Origin: Labia minor
Lineage: Eukaryota; Arthropoda; Insecta; Dermaptera; Spongiphoridae
DNA length: 64,000 nucleotides
Reading direction: 5' to 3'
NCBI GenBank assembly: GCA_963082975.1
Contig: OY720350.1
Location: forward strand, 9,505,488 to 9,569,487
The notes under the pieces are model-generated. The model did not search any database. It worked only from the letters and a program-made list of their open reading frames with translations, and was not told the DNA's origin. Below are positions 9,933-23,155 of the stretch, piece after piece. The translations under genes and the position numbers were made by a program. Position 1 is the stretch's first letter. Every line of letters starts with the position of its first letter.

Positions 9933-11769
9933 CCATAACAGCATACCTGCATATTAGTTATTAGCCTATTGTAAAATCGATTATTATTTTCTGCTTTATC
10001 GATCCTATCATATTTAAATGATATTTAAATTATTTTTAGTTGTATTTTTGTTTTGTAATTTCCAACATATTTAAATATATTTAAATAAAATCAATTCCTA
10101 TATAATATAAATAATATTTTTAAGAAATAATTTTTTAAATAATTTCTATAAGAAAATAAAAATTAAAAAGTTTATAAAAATAAATTTATTACCACCCACA
10201 AGAATAAAATCCTATTCGTGTCGATTAATACTTTGTCATTTAAATTTCTTTAAATTTGAACATTAATTTTTATGATTTATTAATTGCAGCAAAAAAATCA
10301 AGTAAACGAGAAACATAGATAAATAAATATTCAATTTTAGTTAAAACATTTTTTTTTTTTAGAAATTTTGCATGATTATAGGCTATAATTTATTTTCTTT
10401 TCTTTTCTTTGACATAAAAAAGTTGTATTGATTTATCAATTGAAATCAGAAAAAGTCTTTGTAATCATTTTTGGTTGTATTTTATATTTTCTTTTATCGT
10501 ACCTTTAAATGTAGCATGAAATAAGATAAAATAACAGAGAATAAAGTTAAGCAATTATTCAAAGACCCCATCTACTTTTCATTCTTCTCACCCCTCCCCC
10601 TCCACCATTAACCCACTTTGGTCTTCCTGTTGACCAGACACGGACGGGAAGTTGAGATCCTATTTGCCTATGGGCATAAAAGGGCTATTGGATGTCCAGT
10701 ATTTTTTTTTGTATTTTTTTTTTAAAGGTGCTCGCGCAGGTCGCGTGTACAAGTGACCCCGGTATCTCCTGTCAAAGTCAAACCCCCCACCGGCTGTTTG
10801 CTTTATTAGGCATATACAGTGCATAAATGTCCGATTCTATTACCATAAGCCACAATAAATGTCATCGGAAATAATAGAATCGTTTATTGGTAAAAAAAAA
10901 TATAAATATATGAATGAAAAAAATAAAGAGGAGGAAAAAAAAAGCAAGAACGATGCCCTTTGGGGATTAACAAACAGCAGGTTACCAAGGTCTGGTTAAT
11001 TATCTGAAATATATATATATATAAAAGGAAATCTACACTTGTCGATAATCATCCTGGGAAGCTGCATGACAGGTGGGAAAAATTAGGAGGTGATTAACAA
11101 GTCCAACTTTTCTCCTTCCCTCCCTCTCCTCCCCTTATAAATACACCGACAGAAATAAACCTTTGTATTCAATCATTCAACAAAATTAGATTTAGATTGA
11201 TATTTCAATGGCCATTATTAGGATTATTATTTAGAAAAAAATTTTTTGAAAAAAATAAAACAAAACAAAAACATAATTAAAAACAAAAAATAACTTAAAC
11301 CATAAATTTAAAAATATTTTAAAAATATTTAATTTAAAAGAATTAAGTAGACTTATTTTTTAATAAAAATTATTTATACCTATCATTTATTCTTTGACTA
11401 GAACACGATTCATCATAGATTTTAATTTTATTCTCAAATTGATATCATATAATCATTAATAAAATGTTTAAAATAAACATCTAATCATTGAATATAAAAT
11501 TACATATATTAATTAACAATATTATTATTATTATTATTATTTAATGTATATATAATATATTTTTAGAAACAACAAGTAAATAAATATATCAAATAAATAA
11601 TAAATAATGTAATATTTGTTGAATATCATAATTATGAAAATGAATTTAGGGGTTAATTTAATTGAATACTTTTATACAACATAATATAAAATTTAAAAAA
11701 CAAACAAATGGACAAATCAAATTAAAATATTAAAGATTATAATTATATTAATATTATTTTCAAACAATT
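9933..11769. other. AT-rich stretch with one GC-richer island
   Basis: Mostly poly-A/T and ATT microsatellite (about 11518-11541). A GC-richer island lies at about 10560-10890. It contains an inverted repeat pairing CGATTCTATTA near 10832 with TAATAGAATCG near 10873, and a possible splice acceptor near 10640. No gene can be supported; it could be host regulatory DNA. Confidence 0.5.
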
Positions 11770-12190
11770 ATTTTGCCGGTTGTATTGTATGGTCTATGAC
11801 CTTAGGAGACAAGAGTAGATTTAGAGTATTTGAGAATAGGATTCTTCCCAGCATTTATGGGCCAAAGAAAGATGAGGTCACCGGAGACTGCATAATGAGG
11901 AATTGCATGATCTCTATGCATCTCCAGATATAGTTAGAATTATCAAATCGAGAAGGCTGCAATGGGAAGGGCACGTGGCTAGAATGGGAGAGGAAAGATT
12001 GGTGAAAAATATATTGGTGGGGAGACCGAGTGGGAAACGTCCGTTTGGAAGACCAAGTACGCGGTGGGTGGATAATGTGGGAAGGGACGTGAGAGAGATG
12101 AGAGAGGGTAGGGTTTGGAGGGCTATGGCTCAGAATAGGGATTCTTGGAGAAGTGTGGTTGCTGCGGCCAAGAACTTTCGAGTTCCGTAG
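11770..12190 (+). pseudogene. LINE reverse transcriptase 3' fragment (5'-truncated, broken)
   Basis: The frame at 11903-12190 encodes the C-terminal tail typical of non-LTR reverse transcriptases: RRLQWEGHVARMGEERLV, then GKRPFGRPSTRWVDNV, then a tryptophan-rich end. Upstream, in shifted frames, come PVVLYG and an FENRILPSIYGPKK-like segment, the usual preceding motifs of this tail. At least two frameshifts and in-frame stops separate the parts, so it is dead. Only the last 420 bases of the LINE remain, the normal result of 5' truncation during target-primed reverse transcription. The clade (RTE, CR1 or Jockey-like) cannot be decided from this part. Confidence 0.88.
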
Positions 12191-12371
12191 AGCCACAGAG
12201 ATAGATAAATATTATTTTCAAAGATAATTATTAACATGACAACCATATTTGATTTCTTTTTGTGTGTGATTCCATGTTAGTAGTTAATATTTCTAAAGTT
12301 AGGCAATAGTTTAAAAAACAATTTGTAACACATAAAAATACATAATTTATTTAAGGCCAAAAACAAAAAAA

Positions 12372-12569
12372 AATCGGTTAAGCCGTTCAGGCTGTACACA
12401 TCTATACGGACGGACGGACAGACATCATGCTAAAAATACTTTTTTCTGTTAAGAAAATGCATGGATAAAACTAATACAAAGTGCATGATTCGTGGATATA
12501 TGTAAAAATCTCCACATGTGAAATTTGGTGTGAAAACAATACCTCCCTTACTATCGTCGTCGGTAAAAA
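12372..12569 (+). mobile_element. Family A repeat, 3' fragment
   Basis: Starts in the family phrase AAGCCGTTCAGGCTGTACAC and runs through a short GGAC array to the terminal CGTCGTCGGTAAAAA. It contains both 3' modules, partly fused (GCATGGATAAAACTAATACA between them). The 5' two thirds are absent. Confidence 0.8.
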
Positions 12570-13807
12570 GAATAATAAGATAAGATGATAATATAATAAA
12601 CTAACTATATTTCATAATAGTATAAAAGAAAATTTTTTTAGTTATTATTTAATAAGTATATTTTTATATAAAATTAATTTGAAACAAAAATCGTTTTGCA
12701 ATTTTTGTTCATTTGTTGATTGATATTAAAAGCAAGACGACTTTTTTTGTATTTATAACCTATTACTTTTATTGTTTAGGTGCATTTCTCGAACATCGTA
12801 GAATAGCAGTACTTGGTGGTTAGAAAATTTATTTGTGAATCAAAAGAGATTTAACATTTTGAAACATTTTGACAAATTTATATAATTAAATTTGTTTATG
12901 ATGCAAAAATATGTAATCAAAATAACCAATCACTTTTCCAGTATCACTGAAGCTTGAAATGCAACTGTTAAAAATTTCAAGAACGGGTCTCGGATATAAT
13001 ATTTATTATAACTCTTTAACTTCATAACAGGATTTAAAAGTCAAAAGTTGGTCTTGTGCAAGTTTTATTAGTCACATTTAAGAATAGAAAGAAATTGAAG
13101 AATTTAAGAAGAATATAGTTTTTTAGAGATGTAAATCAAACTTAATCCTCCATTCTCCAAAGAAAGGTGAATTTTTACAAATATTAATGAAATTCATTAA
13201 AAATAGTTTTTTTTTAAGATTTATTCTGTTTTTTTTTTTGTTTATGGAAGTATTAACTTAATATGAATTATTACTTTTTAAAAAAATACTACAGTTGGTT
13301 GTTTATTTATTAATTTATTTTCGATTAACATGAATAGAAATGGTACGAAATTTTATTCGATCAGAACGGAGAATAAAGTAGTTGAGGGTGTCATTAAACT
13401 TTAGCAATGTTGTATCTTCCAATGCCACAGTTTATTATTAATGTTGGCGTTCCGCAAGTTTCGATTATTTCACCATAACAATTCACCACCAATACCTACC
13501 ACCACGTCGCCACATTTCCAACCCTAATCCCATTCTCTAATGACATTATATCTCACACCAAAATTCAGAACCAGTACTAATTGTCTGGATCCATCATAGA
13601 GAAAGACTATTATTATTCATCAATAGATCTACGAATGCAAAGTGTGACATCATGCCATGATTATGTTCTCAACTTAGTGTAATTATTTTCTTTGAGAAAT
13701 TTAAGATTAATTTGCAATATATATATAATCGTTCCATTAGAATTAATTGATTAAGATGCTTATGCTCATTTAAAGTTTTTTTTTTTTTAAATTAAATTTT
13801 AATTTTA
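12570..13807. other. Stretch without recognisable gene
   Basis: AT-rich, with a moderately GC-richer part at about 13370-13680 that is not repeated elsewhere in the window and has no long open frame. No transposon ends were found. Confidence 0.5.
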
Positions 13808-13820
13808 TTAGTTTATATAA

Positions 13821-14121
13821 CTTCGAAGGCGCCATTGGGTGTGCGGGTAGCGAACTTACCTCACATTCACATGGTTCCGGGTTCAAGTCCCGGGCCTGGT
13901 AAGGGAATTTCCCTAGCTGGGGTCTATGGGACGGAGTCAACCCAGCCTCCGGGAACAACATTGGGGAAAAGCTACTTGATAGCGCCACCGATCAAGAAAA
14001 TCAAGGTAAAGGTTGAGAAGACCCGTTCTACTGATCATAGGACACCTCATTGATATAACCGGCATGATAGGCATTGTCCTTGCGTAGGACGTACAAAGTC
14101 AGAGGTTTTTTTTTTGTTTTT
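13821..14121 (+). mobile_element. tRNA-derived SINE with 13-bp target duplication
   Basis: The head at about 13826-13900 has a tRNA-like pol III promoter with a good B box (GGTTCAAGTCC at 13880-13890) and a weaker A box around 13836-13848. A body follows with TCAAGAAAATCAAGGTAAAG and GACCCGTTCTACTGATCATA, ending in a T-rich tail. The copy is flanked by TTAGTTTATATAA at 13808-13820 and 14122-14134, a target duplication typical of LINE-mediated insertion. Relatives lie at 25778-26030, 29218-29420 and 62292-62507. It needs LINE proteins in trans. Confidence 0.9.
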
Positions 14122-14134
14122 TTAGTTTATATAA

Positions 14135-15679
14135 TATATCACAATAAAATATTGAATATCCTTGTTTAATTTCATAAATATTTATTGACAAATATTTTTT
14201 AATGAAATGTATTATTTTAGAGTAATATTAAATTTTCACTACAATCTCTTGGAATCTTTCCATTCATTCCAAATATGAGAATAAGAAAAGAAAATTCTAA
14301 TGATAGTTTAGAGTTTTTAATTAAAAATTATTATTATTAAGGTAATTTATTTTATATTATTAATAAATTTTAGATGTGAAAATGGATATTATTTTTTTAT
14401 ATTTTTAATATTTTGTATAACATGTATGAGAAGAATATGTTTATTTTATAATTAATTCTGTTAATAAAAAAAAAAATAATATAAATTTGGAAAAAATTTT
14501 AACAAATATTTTTTATCTACTAAATATCATGTAGTATATTTTATGAATAAATATTTTAAATTTTATATAATTTAAAATAAAAAAAACTTATACTTGTATT
14601 TATTCATATGTACATTGCATATTAACAAATTATTATTAATCTAATAAAAAGTTGATAATTATTTATTATGGAAAATATCAGTTATTTTTTTTCTACATAT
14701 ATCGTTTAATATTTACATATATCTATAATATAAATACAATACATTAATATATAAAATAATATATTGATAAATGTATACATATATAAATATAAAAATTATT
14801 TCTTTGTTTCAGATGAAGCATCACGTGATTTGAACAACCAACATGGCCCCCATACATTCGAGGGCGATTTTTGTGATTAGTGACAAAAACATTTAACAAC
14901 GAATGACCCTTCTACTAGACTACGCCTTCCCCTTGTTTCATATATATATGGTATAAATAATATATATGAATTTTTGTGACATATTTGTGATTTCAAATAA
15001 ATTATTATATTAATATTGCAATTTATTTTTTCTTTTTATTAAAATAATTGTTTAAATAAAAAAAAAAATATGAATGCGGTACATGATTGTGGATTTATAT
15101 GTATTGTATGTATTGTAAATTTGAACAAATTGAAAAAAAAAAAATAATAATAATAATTATCATTCTAATCTTTTTTGATATTCCCTCTTTTGCTACAAAA
15201 ACGATAAGAAATGATTAAACAATTCATAATTTGGATGTAATTTTTTATTAATTTCATAATATATTTGTGAATTGTCATTGGGAAAAAATAGATAAAAATC
15301 AATTTAATTTATCTATGAAATGAATCAAGCCATTTATTCGGTTAAAAACCATTCATATCTCTCTTACTTTCTTTGTATGTGAAAGAAAAAAATTTATTTC
15401 AGGATTTAAAAAAAAATTGATTTACTTACAACTTTCCTATAATCTTATTAAGGTTTTAATAATTTCAATATAATGACTGAAAATAATTGATGTATTTATC
15501 AAATTTATCAGAAAAAAAACTAAATATTAGATAGAATTAACATTTTACCTATAAAGTTAGTTTAAAATTAATGATAAATAAAATGGAATTAAAAATAATT
15601 AGACAGCAAAATGAAATACTTTACTTAATTTACTAAACTATACATTGAAAAAATGTTAAAAAATTATAAGTATTGAGAT
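14135..15679. other. AT-rich stretch with one small GC-richer island
   Basis: Extremely AT-rich apart from 14813-14935, described as a possible exon. No transposon ends were seen. Confidence 0.5.
14813..14880 (+). CDS. Possible terminal coding exon of a host gene
   Basis: A T-rich tract ending TTTCTTTGTTTCAG (ag at 14811-14812) is a good splice acceptor. In one phase the following 68 bases read 21 codons (EASRDLNNQHGPHTFEGDFC then D) to a TAG at 14878-14880. The segment is about half GC in DNA that is otherwise mostly AT. An AATAAA lies about 115 bases further on. The exon is too short to identify and no partner exon was found, so this is a suggestion only. It could equally be a conserved non-coding island. 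Confidence 0.22.
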
Positions 15680-16035
15680 TAGGGACACTAACGATACTTC
15701 GATACTATCGGAGTAACGATACCTTGCTTTCGATACCATCGATTCTTGTAATCGATACTTTCCGATACTAGTACAGCATCGATACCCATATATGTGGTAT
15801 CAAAAAAAAGTATCGAATGGGTACTCAGCGCACCTAGCAGCGTACTTTTTTTCAAAATTTTTTCAATTTGGGTCTAAAAAAAAAGTCAAACATTTTCTGG
15901 ACTAAGTTTTTTCCGATACCGATACTTTGGAGTATCGATACTTTTGAGTCCGATACTATCGAAGAATCGATACTTAGCCTTTCGATACCTACCGATACTA
16001 AGAATCGATACTTAGCTTTCGATATCGTGTCCCTA
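15680..16035. mobile_element. hAT-type MITE rich in CGATAC repeats, with perfect 8-bp target duplication
   Basis: The ends are TAGGGACAC and its reverse complement GTGTCCCTA. Both sides carry ATTGAGAT (15672-15679 and 16036-16043), a perfect 8-bp duplication. The interior is packed with variants of CGATACT and its complement AGTATCG, as in the GATAC-rich hAT MITEs known from many animals. A 70-base segment at about 15842-15912 matches the family C core, so the copy is chimeric. Confidence 0.88.
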
Positions 16036-16343
16036 ATTGAGATCAACATTATTTAAATATTTTATTTTCAAAGCAACTCAATGTTATAAAAATGATTTAG
16101 ATTGCATTCATTATGAGAATGCTTTTTTTAATTAATATGTGGTTAAATAAATTTTAAAATAAACCTGAAAAAGCGGCTCAATTTTATAATAATTTTGAGA
16201 TATTCTCATTCAATTTAACTACATATTTGTAAATATACAAACTACAAAATTAATAAATTTATTCTAAAATTAAATTTAAATAAAATACATCATTATAATG
16301 TACTCATTTAGTTTTTATTATTTTTCCCCATTTTTATCTAAAA

Positions 16344-16556
16344 CATAGGTACCCAAACTTTTTTTCGTCGTGGACCCCTTGGCACCCCCTAAATTGATTT
16401 TGATTTTTTATAAACGATTTACCTTTTTTTTAGAGACATATTGGGAAAAAATCTCCGACCCCCGTAGACCCCCATTTTTCATGGACCCCCAACCAAATTT
16501 GTTATTCGCTGCCGTGGACCCCTGGAGGTTAAAATAGACCACTTTGGGAACCTATG
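16344..16556. mobile_element. hAT MITE, relative of the intact hAT at 29533, with perfect 8-bp target duplication
   Basis: Starts CATAGGTACCCAAA and ends TTTGGGAACCTATG, flanked by ATCTAAAA on both sides (16336-16343 and 16557-16564). Its ends and the repeated GTGGACCCC / GGACCCCC phrases resemble the termini of the 3.3-kb hAT at 29533-32848 (CATAGGTTCTTAAA, CACGGACCCCC). It is a 213-base non-autonomous element that such a transposase may move. Confidence 0.9.
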
Positions 16557-19189
16557 ATCTAAAAGATTATATGTATATGTCAATATAAATTTAAAAATTT
16601 GAATAAAAGTATATTCTCCCTGGTATCATATAAAATTTGTTAACTTTAACAAATTTTCTAAACTAAATAGATACTCGTATATTGCTGATCTCAATTTTAT
16701 TCAAATTCAATATTTAAAACAAAAAAAAATTTTTTCAATCATTTGAATAAAAATAGATCAGATGGAATTAATTTTATTTTATTTTTTTATTTGATATCCA
16801 CTCCATTCATTAATATATTTCAAAAGTTGATTTTTACGGTATCTCCGATCATTAATTTCTATAAAAAAAAGAACAAAAAAAAGTGATTATATATCTTATA
16901 GTTAGTTTTATGTAACACAATTCACATTGTATATAAAATTATTTTTCAAATAACAATTTTTTTCTTAATTAATTTTCGTTATTGTAGCAAATGAGATTTT
17001 ATACAAAAAAAAAAAAAAAAAAATATTAATTGTGTTTGAATACTAAGCTTGGATCAAATGTAGAGCTTCAATATAATAAATTTTGTTATCTGATAAAATA
17101 TGTACCTAAATAGGTAAATTTCGGTATTATCTAAATATATTTAAGATTTTCTTTAAATTATACAAAAAAATTGATGTTAAATTTTAAGGAGATTTGTATT
17201 TTTAATTATTAAGCTCATAATAATAATTTGACTGAATATTATTAAGTAATGATTATTTTTATATTTACACCTTACAATTTCATTGAAGTTCTATTGAATT
17301 ATTCTTTTTTTCTCTTTTTTATCAATAACTTATGAATAATTTAATTTTTTTATTATTTGAGAAAAACCAATCTATTCAATATATATAAATATAAATTATA
17401 TATAAAGAAGCTACATTCTGATCCATTTTTCTTTTGATCATCCAAAAGAAAGTTCAATAAATTTGTGTAAGTTTTCCATTCTTTCCCGATTGTATGTGTA
17501 TATATATATTTAAAACAATATGATTTATATATTATTTGTATATATATAATAGTGTAAATATATAAATAAATGAATAAATAAATTATTTTTTAAGAAGGAT
17601 TCGTGGGGGTGAACTGCTGAGATTGATTGTGATTGGCCAATGGTCAGAATGGCAATGTCGCCAAACACACTTATGAGCTTATTACTTCTATATTATTATT
17701 ATTATTATTATTAATATTATTAATATTATTATTATATATATATATAAATAAAATAAATACAATTCTAGTGTATATATTATATTTCAAATTTCATTTCCTT
17801 GTAGATTTCAAATTCACCCTTCACCTACTAAGCCCTAGATTTAATAAATGTCTGAATATATTTTTCAGGCATTGATAATTCCCCACTCCTATAAAAAAAA
17901 AAGAAAAAGTTTTTCAATTTCTCATTTCTATTTTTATTATTGTAATTTTATATTCTAAATTATCTTAAAAATAAAAGCAAATATTCAAATTTTTTTAATA
18001 GTCTTTCTTTTCTAAATATCAATCATTACTTTCAGGTCGGATTTTGTGGTACACATTGTGGTACACATGTATAGGATATATTTATATTAATATAAAAACA
18101 ATTGATAATGTTTAAATTATGATACATGTATAATTAATTATAATATAATGAAAATAATAATTATATTGTGAATTTTAAAATCCAATGTATAAATAAATGA
18201 ATGATGAAATAATAATAATAATAAAAATAAATAAATAAATAAATGATGAATTATATAAAATAAAATAAAATAATTATTTTTATCAAATAATTTGAAAAAA
18301 AAACAAAACAAAACAAATAAGTTATAGTTTTATTTTTATTTTTATTTAAAATTAAATGTTTAATTGATAATTTTCAATAAGTATAGAAATTCCTACAGAA
18401 TAGATACATATATCAGTGTATCATCAGGACATGTTTGTCAAATTTTATTGCTAATTACGATTTATTTACATAAAATAAATAAATCATTTAATATTTTATT
18501 AAGTACAGTAAAAAAAAAAAGTTAAAAATTTCCCTTTTTATAAATTTATAAATTATTTAATTACTACTTACGTAACTGTTTCGCAAAATTCATGATGAAT
18601 ATTTTGAAGAAAATTTTTCAATGAAAATGAAAATAATTTTATAAATAACTGTCATTCTTAAATATATATTAGAAATTAATAAATGTGATTTAAAAATAAA
18701 AATAATTTAATTTCTTAAATTAGAATTTTTTTTTGTAGATTTTCATCAGACTTCCATCACTTTAATTTATACTATTAAAATAGATATTAATATAAAAGAA
18801 AATTGTTTTTTTTAAACTACAACTTCAAATTGATGTTTTTTCTATCTGCAGATAAATAATAATTAATATTAAATAATTCAAAAAAAAAAAAAAAAAAAAA
18901 AATAGAAAACAAAAATATAAAGCCATGTAATATTAATATTATACTAAATCTGAATAATAATTTTCAAAATAAATGTTGAAAGTTAATTGTATTTATGATT
19001 TAATTAATTATTTTTTTTTTAACCAGGTAAACTTTTTATTATTAAAATAAAAATGAATTATTTTTTTAATTTTTTAATTTTGTTTTTTTTTATTAGAGGC
19101 AAGGGTACTGTGCAATTCTATAAGTAAAATAGATAATGGAATAAAGTGAAAGGACGTGTCAAAGTGACAAAGTCATTCTGATAGAGAAA

Positions 19190-19221
<32 letters not shown>

Positions 19222-21271
19222 CAGGTGAACTGACTGACACATGGACATTAAAATAGAGACACTTGTATATGTATATTTGAATTTAAAGTATTTTTATTTG
19301 CGAGTTTCTCTTGACATTTGACGACAAGGAAAAGTGAATTGTCAAAGGGAAAAAAATCTTGCTTAGGATCCCTTGAAGATAAATAAAACTTTTTATTTGG
19401 CTGATTTCAATGTAATGTTAAGAATCGAAATCTACGATGAAATGGAATTTATTTATTGAAGTGGATTGAATTTGACACTGAACAAATAAATACATTCCCC
19501 GGATAATTCATCAATATTATAAATGGATTGTAAGAATATAGAAAATTAAAGATAAAATGTTTATTAAGTGTACATATATAAAAATTAAGATTGATATTCT
19601 CTTGTAATATGAAATGTAAATATTAACCAAAACAATATTCTTATATATTCGTCATAAATTAACATAAATATGCTATATATATTATATTTTGCTTAAAATT
19701 TAGATTTCAAATACTATTTTATTATTTTTAATAATACATATAATTTTTAGACTTTAAAGATTTAACCCTTCAATTTTGAGAAAATATTTTTGTTGAATCT
19801 TAATAACAATCGAGAAAAATTTATTTATAAATTTAAATTTCAAAAATAATATTTCTTTTAGAGTATACCATTTAATAATTCTAAATAATTTTTTTTTCTT
19901 TTATAAAAAAAAATTAATTATTTATTTATCTTTAATTAAAAGAGTAAAATAAAAAAAAAGGTTAAAGAAAGAGATGAAAAGGCTGAGTGTAGAAATTATA
20001 AACTCACATACACAAACACAAGTAAATTTTATTTATTAATTGATCTAATTTATAAATAATCAATTAAACAAAAATGATTATTTGAGAAGAAACTACGCTG
20101 TTAATTCAAAAAATTGCCACAAGATGGCAACGTGGTTTCCTATTAAATAATAAATAACCTAATACCTACCTACTTATTAAAATTTAATTTCATTCATTTT
20201 TTGTTTAATTGAAATGTATCATTAAAAAAATATTGAAATAATTAAATAAAACGATAGTGAAAACAATTTTTAAATGAAAATAAATTAACTAAATTAATTC
20301 AATGAACATCTATTTTGAAAATTATTGTAAATATTCTTATTTTTTATTTTCATTATTAGCTATTAACATAAATTGATATTAACTGTTTTTTTTTTTTGTT
20401 ATACATTTTATTGTGAATTGATCTCTATCTACATTTCAACAAAAATAGATATGGATATTATAAATTTTTTTTTAATTTTTTGTATAAAGTTTTTAATGAA
20501 ATATATTTAAAATTTTATTATTTATAAACATTCTCTCTTATTTTTTTTTTATCTTATTATATAATATTATATATATTGATATTATATTCTGCATATATTC
20601 ATCAAAATATTTCTTCATACGATAAATTTGTTACATTTATCAACCATTTATAATTATTATATTTTAAATTTGAAATGAAATATGATCCATATATATTAAT
20701 TAACAACGATCCATTCAACATATTTCATATTACTCATGAAATATAATAACTATCATCTTTTTCATTATAAATAAATATAATAATATTAAATAATGTTTTT
20801 CTAAATATATACATAATAACTATTAAAACTAGCAGTTTAATTCCCCGTTTTGTTGTACAATGTTGCATTGTAAAATAAAATAACAGATAATAAAAATTTT
20901 CTATATTATTTTTTATTTATTTATTTATTTTTTTTTAATTTTTAATTTTATAAGAATTATTTTTTTTCTTTCTTTTTAAAATCTTTCTCTATAAATTGAT
21001 CTGATTTTCTTTTGCTCTAATACTCCCTAATTTGAAGTTATTTCAGCATATTGTCTGTTTTTTTTTTGCCATTTGAACAATTTCTATTTATTTTACTGAA
21101 AGGTTTCTGAAACCAGCATTTGAACTGGAAAGATGTATTAAGGTAAGTGAAGTCCATTTTCTATTTATTATTTAGTGAATAAATATTTAATTTTTGAAGT
21201 GTTTTTAAATTTTCATTTTTATTTTATTATTCAAATAATTTCGAATGTAATTTCATTATATAATTATAAAT
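16557..21271. other. Long AT-rich stretch without recognisable gene
   Basis: Low-complexity DNA with ATT repeats (17693-17735), AAT/AAAT repeats (18208-18245), a 24-base A-run near 18880, and a (GA)n run at about 19188-19215 inside a slightly GC-richer island (19090-19350). A short open frame at 17633-17875 is mostly a translated microsatellite. No genes or transposon ends were found. Confidence 0.55.
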
Positions 21272-21422
21272 CAACGGTGGCCAAACCGTGGCTCGCTTTT
21301 GAGTATTGTAGCTCAATTAAAAAAATTTAAAGTCATGACACAAAAAAATAAAGTCATGACACAAAAAAAAGGTAAAATTTTTTTCGATTTGGCTCTTAAA
21401 TCACCAAGTGTGGCCACCCCTG
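21272..21422. mobile_element. Short hAT-type MITE
   Basis: Starts CAACGGTGGCCAAAC and ends with its near complement GTGTGGCCACCCCTG. The flanks TTATAAAT and TTATATAC agree at six of eight positions, consistent with an aged 8-bp duplication. The interior contains a 17-base tandem duplication (AAAGTCATGACACAAAA) at about 21328-21369. Non-coding, 151 bases. Confidence 0.65.
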
Positions 21423-22034
21423 TTATATACAATAGAAAAATATATTTATTCTTAAAAGAAGAATTTAATTCATTGACAGATAGAATAAGAATGAAAAATT
21501 AAGAATATTTTCCCGGACAAGTAAAAGTTAATTAAGATTGAAAAAATTATCTATAATTTAAATATATTAAAAATCAAGATTAAATTTAAGTAAATTAATT
21601 TATTTTTATACCCGAAATAAAAATATTCAAAATAAGTCAGACAAAGCATAGTTAGTATAATATTTTTATATTAAATATATATTTAAATTTAAATTATATA
21701 GTATTTGTAGGTGTAGTTTAAATAATAAGAAGAATAAGGATATAGTGTTAATTTGGATTTAAGTGTATCAGATATTTGTAGACATATCGTTGGTTTGGAA
21801 GAATACATCTTTTCTTTTATGAAAATTTCTGTATACATGTCCTCAGAAAAATAAACATGGTTTAATAAGCCAATGTTTAATTTATATCATCATAGGACAC
21901 ATCTTAGTTAAAAAAAATATTTAATAAAATTATATAAAATGGACTGGCTACCTTAAAAATTTTTACTTTTACTTTTTAGTGATATTTACAACGAATACAA
22001 AGTAATAAAATATGTCAAGAAATAAATAATTGTT
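21423..22034. other. AT-rich stretch with an extra terminal-repeat copy
   Basis: No gene. At 21783-21806 lies a copy of the terminal repeat of the next element (ATATCGTTGGTTTGGAAGAA), in the same orientation as its left end. Confidence 0.5.
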
Positions 22035-23155
22035 ATATATCGTCGGTTTGGAAGAATACCATCACAACTCCAAATTAATAGATTTCCAGGAAAGGCATTT
22101 CAAAATATGTAAAATATTAAAACAATTCTATCTTTACAGGGATAAATAATAGAAACAAACGGTTCTACATATAATTGAGAGGCATTTTAAACTATGCTTT
22201 CGACTAATAATTTGTAATTTATGTACACTTACGAACCCTTGCACACCCCCTTATTTAAATATGTAACAGTCTTGCCCAAAAAATAGTTCGCCTTTTGAAT
22301 ACTGCACAATAATCCAACACAAAACATCTGGGAATGCTAGGAGGCATTACTATCCACGAACTTTTATTCATATTTATTACAAAATTGCATAAATAATTCC
22401 AATTTATATGATCTTAATATATTGTGAGAATTAGATAAATAATGTAGAGAGCAAAAAATATTTAAAAATAGATATTTATTGAAATGAAATAAAATTATTT
22501 AATTTACAGTATGAAAATGTAATTTTAATCAAAATCATATTTTTGATTAAAATGTTTTTCAAGATTTATAATTACAATATATAAATATAAATTTTAATAT
22601 TAAATGTTTAAATTATTATGGAATAATAATTATAATTATGATACGATCGAAGATGCGCTGAAAACATGGGAAATTTTCAACTTTGACCGCCGATTGGACC
22701 ATGTTCCCAACCGAATTTTAAAAAACCAAGACCACTTTACAATTACATTTTTTAAGTTCTACTCGAATCCAAAATTAAAATTTAAAAAAATCGAAAATTT
22801 TTGGCGACAGACACACAGACGTATAGATTTTATAAACGAACTAAAAGTTCGTTGAATAGGACTGTAGTCACCAAAACTATGAAATCAAAATCATGGCACT
22901 TTATAAAATGTGACACTATTTCATATAATTCTGCAATAACAACTAACATGTGACGGCCTTACACAGAATGGCCGTATAAAACTGCGGGAATTACAGTGTT
23001 TTAAATGCCATCTAGTGATTTTAACAGTAGTTACAACTTGTGCCTCTCTTCCACATAATATACTGGCAATAAGCAATAGTTTGATATAAAAATCTCAATT
23101 ATGATAATTTTTGAGTGTGACGTTATTTTTTCTTCCAAATCGACGATATATATAT
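22035..23155. mobile_element. Inverted-repeat DNA element, about 1.1 kb, unclassified
   Basis: The left end TATATATCGTCGGTTTGGAAG and the right end CTTCCAAATCGACGATATATA are inverted repeats of about 24 bases with one mismatch. The interior has no long coding frame. Around 22800-22855 it contains GACAGACACACAGACG followed by a perfect hairpin (AACGAAC-TAAAA-GTTCGTT), which looks like part of another repeat family. TA-rich flanks prevent reading of a target duplication. Confidence 0.6.

Noticed and set aside
13826-13900. A tRNA gene
   Set aside because: The A box is poor, the stems do not close as a cloverleaf, and the segment is the head of a repeated SINE with a target duplication.
17633-17875. 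80-codon frame with a leucine/isoleucine-rich stretch
   Set aside because: The stretch is a translated ATT microsatellite.
22604-22855. 83-codon open frame
   Set aside because: Part of a non-coding repeat with a microsatellite-like GACAGACACACAGACG and a hairpin; no domain.
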